Shown here piece by piece: positions 13,848 to 19,811 of a DNA stretch of 20,688 bases (positions are counted from its first letter, which is position 1; the number at the start of each line of letters is the position of its first letter). Made by a program: the position numbers and the translations under genes. The notes under the pieces are model-generated. The model searched no databases, was not told where the DNA came from, and saw only the letters and a program-made list of their open reading frames with translations. Source of the stretch: JAUJOE01 sp038252945 (GTDB lineage Bacteria > Actinomycetota > Actinomycetes > Propionibacteriales > Nocardioidaceae); the NCBI GenBank assembly GCA_038252945.1, contig JBBSHN010000038.1, positions 1 through 20,688 on the forward strand, in the 5' to 3' direction.

Positions 13848-14279
13848 GTGCGCGTGCTCGTGCTGAACGGACCCAACCTCAGCTGGCTCGGGGCGAGAGA
13901 ACCAGACATCTACGGCTCAGTGTCGTACGAAGAGCTCATGAACTCGTGCATACGGTGGGGTTCTGATCTGGATCTGGACGTAGATGTTCGCCAGACAGAC
14001 GACGAGGCGACGCTGATCGGCTGGCTCACCGAGGCCGCCGAGGCGGAGGAGCCGGTGCTACTCAATGCAGCTGCCTTCACCCATTACTCCTATGCCCTTC
14101 GCGATGCTTGTGCGATGTTGCGCGCGCCACTCGTGGAGGTGCACCTGTCCAATCCGGCGGCCCGGGAGAGCTTCCGCCACACCAGCGTTATCGCCGCAGT
14201 GGCCACGGGCACCATCGCCGGCTTCGGGATCGACTCCTACCGGCTCGGCCTGATGGCGCTCGCGGGCGGTGGCCGATAG
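13848..14279 (+). CDS. aroQ: Type II 3-dehydroquinate dehydratase
   Basis: Dehydrates 3-dehydroquinate to 3-dehydroshikimate; the type II enzyme is a dodecamer of about 145-residue subunits. From the GTG at 13848 the product is 143 residues and begins VRVLVLNGPNL, the usual family start; a GTG at 13818 would add ten residues and overlap aroB. The residues known to be catalytic or substrate-binding in this family are all present: Arg17 and Tyr22 (REPDIYG), Asn73 and His79 (NAAAFTHYS), Glu97 and His99 (EVHLSN), Arg106 and Arg110 (RESFR). The NAAA stretch after Asn73 replaces the more common NPGA or NAGG, a mild change. It completes the local aroCKBQ cluster, although aroE and aroA are not here. 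Confidence 0.93.
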   Translation: MRVLVLNGPNLSWLGAREPDIYGSVSYEELMNSCIRWGSDLDLDVDVRQTDDEATLIGWLTEAAEAEEPVLLNAAAFTHYSYALRDACAMLRAPLVEVHLSNPAARESFRHTSVIAAVATGTIAGFGIDSYRLGLMALAGGGR

Positions 14280-14280
14280 G

Positions 14281-14304
14281 GGCACCGCCGTTGCCGGGCG
14301 TGCC
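14281..14304 (+). terminator. Possible terminator hairpin after aroQ
   Basis: GGCAC 14281-14285 pairs with GTGCC 14300-14304, and GCC 14287-14289 pairs with GGC 14297-14299, with one bulged base and a 7-base loop. It starts directly after the aroQ stop. There is no T-tract. It is a modest candidate for separating the aro cluster from efp. Confidence 0.35.
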
Positions 14305-14354
14305 GACGTCACGTGGCGACGATGCGGAAAGAAGATTGGCTGCTCACGGTCGGC

Positions 14355-14360
14355 TACACT
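14355..14360 (+). promoter_or_regulatory. -10 box of a probable efp promoter with very short leader
   Basis: TACACT is a good TANNNT box ending 9 bases before the efp ATG at 14370, so the transcript would have only a few untranslated bases. No Shine-Dalgarno sequence is present. A TTGGCT at 14336-14341 is too close to act as a -35 element. Confidence 0.45.
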
Positions 14361-14369
14361 CCGGGCGCG

Positions 14370-14933
14370 ATGGCGACGACAAACGAGCTCAAGAACGGCA
14401 TGGTGCTCAATCTCGACGGCCAACTGTGGTCAGTCGTCTGGTTTCAGCACCATAAGCCCGGCAAAGGCGGCGCCGTCGTGCGCACCAAGCTCAAGAACGT
14501 GCTCTCGGGGAAGGTCGTCGACAAGACGTTCAACGCCGACGTCAAGGTTGACACTGCAAACGTCGACAAGCGGTCGATGACCTACCTCTACCACGACGGT
14601 GAGTCCTACGTCTTCATGGACTCCGACACGTACGACCAGATTCACCTCTCACCCGACACGGTCGGCGATGCAAGCAACTTTCTGCTTGAGAACCAGGCAG
14701 CGATCGTCGCCATGCACGACGACACACCGCTGTACCTCGAGCTCCCCGCGTCAGTGGAGCTGCTCATCGACTACACCGAGCCCGGCCTTCAAGGCGACCG
14801 TTCCACCGGCGGCACGAAGCCAGCGCGGCTCGAGACCGGGTACGAGATCGCCGTACCGCTCTTCCTAACGCCGGGAGAAAGGGTCAAGGTGGACACCCGC
14901 GACGGAAGTTACCTGGGGCGCGTGTCGGGCTGA
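14370..14933 (+). CDS. efp: Translation elongation factor P
   Basis: Three-domain protein that enters the ribosomal E site and relieves stalling at consecutive prolines. The 187-residue product aligns by eye over its full length with the actinobacterial EF-P proteins I know: N-terminal ELKNGMVLNLDGQLW, TKLKNVLSGKVVDKTFNA in domain I, YLYHDGESYVFMD in domain II, and the domain III signature around TEPGLQGDRSTGGTKPA, ending GSYLGRV. The functional lysine is Lys32 at the tip of KPGKGG. In the actinobacterial sequences I remember this loop reads PGKGPAFVRT; here it is PGKGGAVVRT. The ATG at 14370 is preferred over upstream in-frame starts because it gives the standard MATTN N-terminus and follows the TACACT box. 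The stop overlaps the nusB start by one base (TGATG). Confidence 0.97.
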   Translation: MATTNELKNGMVLNLDGQLWSVVWFQHHKPGKGGAVVRTKLKNVLSGKVVDKTFNADVKVDTANVDKRSMTYLYHDGESYVFMDSDTYDQIHLSPDTVGDASNFLLENQAAIVAMHDDTPLYLELPASVELLIDYTEPGLQGDRSTGGTKPARLETGYEIAVPLFLTPGERVKVDTRDGSYLGRVSG

Positions 14934-15337
14934 TGGGCGCTCGCACCAAGGCTCGCAAGCGGGCCCTGGACATCATTTTCGAGTCCGAACTGCGGGGCTT
15001 GGAACTCGGCGCCACGCTCGACGCGCGGCGCATCGATCCCGACCGTCCCCTCAATGAGTACACGATCCGGCTCGTGGCAGGGGTTGCGGATCACCAGCCG
15101 GAGATCGACGCGACGATCGAGCAGTACGCAACCGCGTGGACGTTGGAGCGCATGCCGGCCGTCGATCGGAATCTGTTGCGGATCGGCGTCTACGAGCTGC
15201 GCTACGTCGACGAAGTCCCGGCCGCCGTCGCTCTCAACGAGGCTGTGACGTTGGCCAAGCAACTCTCCACCGACGAGTCGCCGAGCTTCATCAACGGGGT
15301 GCTCGCGAGCATCGCCGCGGAGCGAGCCTCCTCCTAG
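14933..15337 (+). CDS. nusB: Transcription antitermination factor NusB
   Basis: RNA-binding, all-helical protein that, with NusE (ribosomal S10), joins the rRNA antitermination complex. The 134-residue length is typical. Family features are the basic N-terminus GARTKARKRALDIIFE, YTIRLVAGV in the middle, and the C-terminal half with MPAVDRNLLRIGVYELRY, EVPAAVALNEAVTLAKQLS and SPSFINGVLASI. It starts on the efp stop (TGATG) without a ribosome site of its own, so it should be translationally coupled to efp. It converges on bldD across an 83-base gap. Confidence 0.96.
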   Translation: MGARTKARKRALDIIFESELRGLELGATLDARRIDPDRPLNEYTIRLVAGVADHQPEIDATIEQYATAWTLERMPAVDRNLLRIGVYELRYVDEVPAAVALNEAVTLAKQLSTDESPSFINGVLASIAAERASS

Positions 15338-15342
15338 CCACC

Positions 15343-15375
15343 GCCCGTCTTGACTTGACTTGGCAGACGTACGGC
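15343..15375. terminator. Possible terminator between convergent nusB and bldD
   Basis: GCC 15343-15345 plus CGTCT 15346-15350 can pair with AGACG 15365-15369 and GGC 15373-15375, with a 3-base bulge and a 14-base loop. A second weak stem (CCCCG at 15382-15386 with CGGGG at 15404-15408) lies closer to bldD. Neither has a T-tract; either could act on one or both converging transcripts. Confidence 0.3.
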
Positions 15376-15420
15376 GCCCTACCCCGCTGAACTGCTGACA
15401 AGTCGGGGACAGTACGGCGG

Positions 15421-15942
15421 TTACTCGGTTTCTGCGGCGTCCAAGTCGAGGCTGTCCCGGTCCGAGCTCTGCTTCGGGCGGAGGACGCCCCAGTTGAGCA
15501 TCCGCTCCGTGATCTGGCTGGGTGCTTCGCCGTAGATCACCGCGATCGTGCGGAGGTCGTCGTGCCGGATCGAGAGCACTCGGCCGTTGTAGTCGCCACG
15601 CTGCGCCTGAATCGTCGCCGTGAATCTCAGCAGCGGCTGCGCCTCTTCGAGGTCCAGCTGCGCGAGATGCTCGAGGTCGAGCACGAGCTTGGAGGTGGAC
15701 TCGGTGGCTGCGCCGAGCTGGCCGGCGCCGGGGATCAGCTCAGCCATCGGTACGCCGTAGAAGGCCGCCAACTCTGAGAGCTTCTGCACCGTGACGGCTC
15801 GGTCGCCGCGCTCGTAGGAACCGACCACCACGGCCTTCCACTTGCCGCGCGACTTCTCCTCGACCCCCTGCAGCGACAGCCCTTGCTGTTGACGGATCGC
15901 CCGTAGTCGGCGTCCCAGCACTTTGGCGTAGTGCTCTGGCAT
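15421..15942 (-). CDS. bldD: Developmental transcriptional repressor BldD
   Basis: DNA-binding regulator that in Streptomyces represses sporulation genes when dimerised by tetrameric cyclic-di-GMP. The 173-residue product has an N-terminal helix-turn-helix of the XRE type (YAKVLGRRLRAIRQQQGLSL then GVEEKSRGKWKAVVVGSYER, about 5-45) and a C-terminal domain with the cyclic-di-GMP signature RxD-x8-RxxD: Arg115, Asp117, Arg126 and Asp129 (RGD then RHDD). The spacing equals that of Streptomyces BldD. The C-terminus has a short acidic tail not known to me from Streptomyces. The ATG at 15942 has GGGGAGG four bases upstream and fits the family start; a longer reading to 16128 would run through the intergenic region and into pyrR. 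It is divergent from pyrR and convergent with nusB. Confidence 0.96.
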   Translation of the reverse strand: MPEHYAKVLGRRLRAIRQQQGLSLQGVEEKSRGKWKAVVVGSYERGDRAVTVQKLSELAAFYGVPMAELIPGAGQLGAATESTSKLVLDLEHLAQLDLEEAQPLLRFTATIQAQRGDYNGRVLSIRHDDLRTIAVIYGEAPSQITERMLNWGVLRPKQSSDRDSLDLDAAETE

Positions 15943-15970
15943 GCGGCCTCCCCTCGTGTAGGCGCGCCAC

Positions 15971-15976
15971 ATGTTA
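15971..15976 (-). promoter_or_regulatory. Possible -10 box for bldD
   Basis: On the minus strand the sequence reads TAACAT, a TANNNT match. It would give a leader of about 20 bases containing the GGGGAGG ribosome site of bldD. No -35 element stands out. I looked for the palindromic BldD-binding consensus and found no convincing full site here. Confidence 0.35.
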
Positions 15977-16006
15977 CCTAATGCTGAGGTGGTGAGCCGG
16001 TTGCTG

Positions 16007-16012
16007 TAGCGT
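16007..16012 (+). promoter_or_regulatory. Possible -10 box of the pyr operon promoter
   Basis: TAGCGT matches TANNNT. Transcription starting near 16019 would give a leader of about 50 bases that includes the complete PyrR-type hairpin at 16030-16063. CTGAGG at 15984-15989 is a poor -35 candidate at 17-base spacing. Confidence 0.4.
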
Positions 16013-16029
16013 GACGCGACAAGACGAGA

Positions 16030-16063
16030 TCCTTTAAGCACCGTCCAGTGAGGCGGGAAAGGA
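16030..16063 (+). promoter_or_regulatory. PyrR-binding-loop leader hairpin that can pair with the pyrR ribosome site
   Basis: GTCCAGTGAGGC at 16043-16054 matches 11 of the 11 informative positions I can align to the core of the PyrR binding-loop consensus (ARUCCNGNGAGGYU, from RUCC to GGY). It can fold with 16041-16043 paired to 16054-16056, a bulged U at 16044, 16045-16046 paired to 16052-16053, and loop 16047-16051. Outside this, TCCTTT 16030-16035 is perfectly complementary to AAAGGA 16058-16063, which is the body of the pyrR Shine-Dalgarno sequence. UMP-bound PyrR would stabilise the hairpin and block initiation. PyrR-dependent translational repression has been described for mycobacterial pyr leaders; its use here is inferred from sequence. 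Confidence 0.75.
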
Positions 16064-16070
16064 GTTCGGT

Positions 16071-16685
16071 TTGACGTCGGCTGCCTCACGCAGCGTCCCG
16101 GCACCGCCACCTCAGTTGCTTTCTGCAACTGCGGCCAAAGACCCCGGCAGGGTCGTTCTCGACGCTTCTGATATCACGCGGGCGCTCACTCGCATCGCCC
16201 ACGAAATCCTCGAGCGCAACAAGGGTCCTCACGATCTGGTGCTGCTCGGGGTGCCGACCCGTGGTGTGCCGCTCGCAGCTAGGGTCGCCGCCACCATGAC
16301 CGCGGTCGAAGGAGTCGACGTACCCGTCGGCGCGCTCGACGTGACGATGTACCGCGACGACCTGCGGCTCAAGCCGGCGCGCGCGTTGGCGCCCACTGAC
16401 ATCCCAGATGTGGGAGTCGAAGACGCGGTGGTCGTACTGGTCGATGACGTGCTGTTCAGTGGTCGAACAATCCGCGCCGCCCTCGACGCCCTCAACGACC
16501 TCGGTCGTGCCCGCGCGGTACAGCTTGCTGTGCTGGTCGACCGCGGCCACCGCGAGCTGCCGATCCGGCCGGACTTCGTCGGCAAGAACCTGCCGACATC
16601 GCACGCCGAGACGGTGCGAGTTCGGCTTCGCGAGTACGACGAAGTGGACTCCGTGGAGATCGCTTCTCCGGTAGTGACCGCATGA
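16071..16685 (+). CDS. pyrR: Bifunctional pyr operon regulator / uracil phosphoribosyltransferase PyrR
   Basis: RNA-binding regulator of pyrimidine biosynthesis that senses UMP/UTP and often has weak uracil phosphoribosyltransferase activity. The 204-residue product contains ITRALTRIAHEILERN, VLLGVPTRGVPLA, LDVTMYRDDL, the PRPP-binding loop VVLVDDVLFSGRT at 121-133, and LVDRGHRELPIRPDFVGKN, all standard PyrR features. About 20 N-terminal residues, rich in Ala/Pro/Ser, are extra relative to Bacillus PyrR. The TTG at 16071 is the start because AAAGGAG at 16058-16064 lies six bases upstream, and that same element is trapped by the leader hairpin. It heads the pyr operon and its stop overlaps pyrB. 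Confidence 0.97.
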   Translation: MTSAASRSVPAPPPQLLSATAAKDPGRVVLDASDITRALTRIAHEILERNKGPHDLVLLGVPTRGVPLAARVAATMTAVEGVDVPVGALDVTMYRDDLRLKPARALAPTDIPDVGVEDAVVVLVDDVLFSGRTIRAALDALNDLGRARAVQLAVLVDRGHRELPIRPDFVGKNLPTSHAETVRVRLREYDEVDSVEIASPVVTA

Positions 16686-17629
16686 AGCGCCATCTGCTGT
16701 CGAGTGCCGACCTGAGCAAGGACGACGCCATCCAGATCCTGGACACCGCCGAGGAGTTGCGGTCGCTCGCAGATCGTCCGATCAAGAAACTTCCGACTCT
16801 GCGCGGGCGCACAGTCGTAAATCTCTTCTTCGAAGACTCCACGCGCACCCGCATCTCCTTCGAGGCGGCTGCCAAGCGGTTAAGCGCCGACGTCATCAAC
16901 TTCTCGGCCAAAGGATCGAGTGTCTCCAAGGGCGAGAGCCTCAAAGACACTGCGCTCACTTTGGAGGCCATGGGAGCCGACGCCGTCGTCATCCGGCACT
17001 CAGGCTCCGGCGCACCGCACCGGCTGGCGAGCAGCGGTTGGGTGCGCTCGAGCGTGATCAACGCCGGTGACGGCACGCACGAACATCCCACTCAGGCGCT
17101 ACTCGACGCGTTCACGATTCGCCGTCATCTCGGTGACCTCGACGGCAAGCGGATCACGATCGTGGGCGACGTCCTGCACAGTCGGGTCGCCCGGTCGAAC
17201 GCGCTGCTCCTCAGCGCGCTGGGAGCGGAGGTCACCCTCGTCGCGCCGCCCACGCTGCTGCCGGTGGGAGTGGGAGGTTGGCCGGTGCAGACGTCGTACG
17301 ACCTTGACTCCGCCATGGAGAAATCCGACGTCGTGATGATGCTGCGGGTGCAGCAGGAGCGAATGAACGCCTCGTTCTTCCCCAGCGCGCGGGAGTACAG
17401 CCGACGCTATGGGCTCGACGAGCGTCGATTCGCTCGGCTGCCCGAGCATGCGATCGTCATGCACCCCGGACCGATGAACAGAGGTATGGAGATCAGCGCC
17501 TCCGTCGCCGACTCCAAGCGGTCGGTGATCGTCGAGCAGGTGACCAATGGAGTGGCCGTGCGCATGGCCGTCCTCTATCTCATGCTCAGCGGCGCCGACG
17601 ACGCGAGCGAAGTAGACGAGGGGTCATGA
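16682..17629 (+). CDS. pyrB: Aspartate carbamoyltransferase catalytic subunit
   Basis: Transfers the carbamoyl group to aspartate, the first committed pyrimidine step. The 315-residue product has the carbamoyl-phosphate site STRTR at 53-57 in FFEDSTRTRISFE, the mobile loop GSSVSKGESLKDT at about 78-90, HPTQALLD at 135-142, the aspartate-side RVQQER at 222-227, and HPGPMNRG at 261-268. Length fits a class without a fused dihydroorotase or regulatory chain; no pyrI is present. It starts with ATG overlapping the pyrR stop and overlaps pyrC at its end (ATGA both times), so the leader hairpin should control it through coupling. Confidence 0.97.
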   Translation: MKRHLLSSADLSKDDAIQILDTAEELRSLADRPIKKLPTLRGRTVVNLFFEDSTRTRISFEAAAKRLSADVINFSAKGSSVSKGESLKDTALTLEAMGADAVVIRHSGSGAPHRLASSGWVRSSVINAGDGTHEHPTQALLDAFTIRRHLGDLDGKRITIVGDVLHSRVARSNALLLSALGAEVTLVAPPTLLPVGVGGWPVQTSYDLDSAMEKSDVVMMLRVQQERMNASFFPSAREYSRRYGLDERRFARLPEHAIVMHPGPMNRGMEISASVADSKRSVIVEQVTNGVAVRMAVLYLMLSGADDASEVDEGS

Positions 17630-18906
17630 CCGCGTACCTCATCACCGGAGCAAATCTGCTCGGCGAGCGCACCCAGGACCTGCTGCTCACCGGCGGCCGG
17701 ATCGGCGACCCGGAGTCGGCGACTGGGGATGCGATGCGGATCGACGCCGACGGACTGATCGCGCTGCCTGGGCTCGTCGACCTTCACACCCACCTGCGCG
17801 AGCCGGGCCGCGAGGACGCCGAGACTGTCGAGACCGGATCGCGGGCTGCGGCACGAGGCGGCTTTACTGCCGTGCACGCCATGGCCAACACCGACCCGGT
17901 CGCCGACACCGCGGGCGTCGTGGAACAGGTGTGGCATCTCGGCCAGACGGCCGGCTACTGCGACGTCCGGCCGGTGGGTGCGGTGACCGCTGGCTTGCAG
18001 GGGCGCCAGCTCTCTGAGCTGGGCGCGATGGCCGATTCCGCCGCCCGTGTACGGGTGTTCTCCGACGACGGAGTCTGCGTCTGCGACGCGGTGCTGATGC
18101 GCCGAGCGCTGGAGTATGTCAAGGCCTTCGACGGCGTCGTAGCCCAGCACGCCCAGGAGCCTCGCTTGACCGAGAGCGCTCAGATGAACGAGGGCCTGAT
18201 GTCCGGCATCTTGGGCATGCGCGGATGGCCGGCGGTGGCTGAGGAGGCGATCATCGCCCGCGACTGTCTGCTCGCCGGGCACGTCGGCTCCCGCCTTCAC
18301 ATCTGTCACGTGTCAACGGCCGGCTCGGTCGAGTTGATCCGCTGGGCGAAGAGCAAAGGCTGGGACATCACCGCGGAGGTCACGCCGCACCATCTGCTGC
18401 TGACGGACGACGAGGTTGCCTCCTATGACCCGATCTACAAGGTCAACCCGCCGTTGCGTACGGCCGAGGATGTCGCCGCGCTACGCCAAGGCCTCGCGGA
18501 CGGCACGATCGACTGTGTCGCCACCGACCACGCCCCTCATCCGACCGAGGACAAGGAGTGTGAGTGGGCGGCCGCAGCCAGCGGCATGCTGGGTCTCGAA
18601 ACGGCGCTCAGCGCGGTACAGCTGACCATGGTGGAGCCCGGTCTGCTGAGCTGGGCGCAGGTCGCGGACCGGATGTCGACGCGGCCCGCCCGTATCGGCC
18701 GAGTGGCGGGGCAGGGCAAAAGCCTCGAGGTGGGCGCGCCGGCTCATGTCGTGCTCGTCGACCCGACAGCGCGGCGCGTCGTCGACGCCGCCGACTCGGC
18801 GTCGTTATCGCGCAACACCCCCTTCTCCGGAATGGAACTGCCGGGTGCCGTGGTCGCGACGTTCCTAGCGGGACGCCCCACCGTGCTGGACGGAAAGCTG
18901 CAGTGA
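17626..18906 (+). CDS. pyrC: Dihydroorotase, type I
   Basis: Zinc-dependent cyclisation of carbamoyl aspartate to dihydroorotate. The 426-residue product is of the longer class I type. Visible features are HTHLREPG with metal ligands His54 and His56, MANTDP, FSDDGVCV with Asp148, the ligand His175 in VAQHAQEP, His228 in LHICHVST, EVTPHHLLLTDDE, DPIYKVNPPLR and the catalytic Asp301 in ATDHAPH. Two binding metals and all substrate-binding motifs are therefore accounted for. The post-translational carboxylated lysine of other amidohydrolases is, as usual for this class, replaced by the aspartate. It is coupled to pyrB upstream and to pyrK downstream, without the carA and carB genes that I expect here in many actinobacteria. 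Confidence 0.97.
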   Translation: MTAYLITGANLLGERTQDLLLTGGRIGDPESATGDAMRIDADGLIALPGLVDLHTHLREPGREDAETVETGSRAAARGGFTAVHAMANTDPVADTAGVVEQVWHLGQTAGYCDVRPVGAVTAGLQGRQLSELGAMADSAARVRVFSDDGVCVCDAVLMRRALEYVKAFDGVVAQHAQEPRLTESAQMNEGLMSGILGMRGWPAVAEEAIIARDCLLAGHVGSRLHICHVSTAGSVELIRWAKSKGWDITAEVTPHHLLLTDDEVASYDPIYKVNPPLRTAEDVAALRQGLADGTIDCVATDHAPHPTEDKECEWAAAASGMLGLETALSAVQLTMVEPGLLSWAQVADRMSTRPARIGRVAGQGKSLEVGAPAHVVLVDPTARRVVDAADSASLSRNTPFSGMELPGAVVATFLAGRPTVLDGKLQ

Positions 18907-19811
18907 CGCAAGCTCCGCCTCGACGCGCCGCTCCAGCCCCTCCCCACGCTCGCGGCCCGGTCCAAGTGCGCGGTGAGGTCTTCTCGGTCAAGCGCGTGGG
19001 TGACTACTTTCATCTCACCCTGGTTGCCGACGGCATCGCCGAGCGCACCCGACCCGGCAACTTCGTGGCGCTCGCCGTCGGCGGCGACACGTCCTCGCAG
19101 CTGTTGCGTCGAGCGTTCTCGATCTACCGCGTGAAGCCGGCCGGTGTGTACGGCGGCACCGTTGAGATCATCGTCGCGGTGAACGGACCCGGCACACGCT
19201 GGCTCGCGAGCCGACAGCCACACGATCCCGTCGACGTTGTCGGCCCCCTGGGCAGGCCGTTCGCACTGCCCAAGGAGGCAGTGGCCTGTGCGCTCGTCGG
19301 AGGCGGCTACGGTTCCGCTCCTCTGTTTGGGCTTGCGGAGCACCTGCGTGAACGCACCTGCACGGTGCACATGGTGCTTGGCGCCGCCACTGAGGCCCGC
19401 TTGTTCGGTGCGCTGGAAGCCAAGCGGGCGTCGTCGTCGGTCACCGTGACCACAGCCGACGGTTCCGTCGGCAGCCCGGGGGTGGTCACCGACCTTTTGC
19501 CGGGATTGCTCGAGCAGTACGGCGTGGAGGTGGTGTACGCGTGCGGGCCGATGGGCATGCTGAGGGCGGTGAGCGCGCTCGCCCGCCAGTACGGCGCCTG
19601 GTGCCAGACCGCTGTCGAGGAGTCCATGGCCTGTGGCATCGGTGTCTGTATGACGTGCGTCCTGCCGGTCGTCGGTGACGACAACGTCACCCGGATGGTG
19701 CGATCGTGTGTCGAGGGGCCGGTCTTCGCCGGAGACAAAGTCCGGTGGGAGGCTTTGGGCACGATCCCGCCCGGCACGTACGGAGCTCCTCCCGAACGGT
19801 GGCGGGCATGA
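18903..19811 (+). CDS. pyrK: Dihydroorotate dehydrogenase electron-transfer subunit PyrK
   Basis: FAD- and [2Fe-2S]-containing subunit that passes electrons from PyrD to NAD. The 302-residue product has a FAD-binding RRAFSIYR at 69-76, PGNFVAL at 51-57, an NAD-binding GGGYGSAPL at 133-141, CGPMGML at 214-220 and a C-terminal iron-sulfur site with Cys244, Cys249, Cys252 and Cys269 (CGIGVCMTC then the last Cys after 16 residues). It has about 20 extra Pro/Ala/Arg-rich N-terminal residues. The GTG at 18903 overlaps the pyrC stop and has GGAAAG five bases upstream. The reading frame stays open much further upstream, but that part lies antiparallel to nothing and inside pyrC, so I do not extend it. 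Its presence makes the adjoining PyrD a class 1B enzyme. Confidence 0.95.
   Translation: MTQAPPRRAAPAPPHARGPVQVRGEVFSVKRVGDYFHLTLVADGIAERTRPGNFVALAVGGDTSSQLLRRAFSIYRVKPAGVYGGTVEIIVAVNGPGTRWLASRQPHDPVDVVGPLGRPFALPKEAVACALVGGGYGSAPLFGLAEHLRERTCTVHMVLGAATEARLFGALEAKRASSSVTVTTADGSVGSPGVVTDLLPGLLEQYGVEVVYACGPMGMLRAVSALARQYGAWCQTAVEESMACGIGVCMTCVLPVVGDDNVTRMVRSCVEGPVFAGDKVRWEALGTIPPGTYGAPPERWRA

Noticed and set aside
14313..14369. Earlier start for efp
   Set aside because: The added residues do not match EF-P; MATTN at 14370 is the standard start and follows a promoter box.
15943..16070. Full palindromic BldD-binding site upstream of bldD
   Set aside because: Only half-site matches such as GTGACGC at 16011-16017 were found; the second half does not fit the consensus.
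15943..16128. Longer minus-strand reading of bldD with 62 extra residues
   Set aside because: It would cover the intergenic region and the start of pyrR, whereas the ATG at 15942 has a strong ribosome site and matches the family N-terminus.
18564..18902. Upstream extension of the pyrK frame within pyrC
   Set aside because: The extra sequence has shadow-like composition and lies inside the conserved pyrC; the GTG at 18903 overlaps the pyrC stop and gives a normal PyrK.
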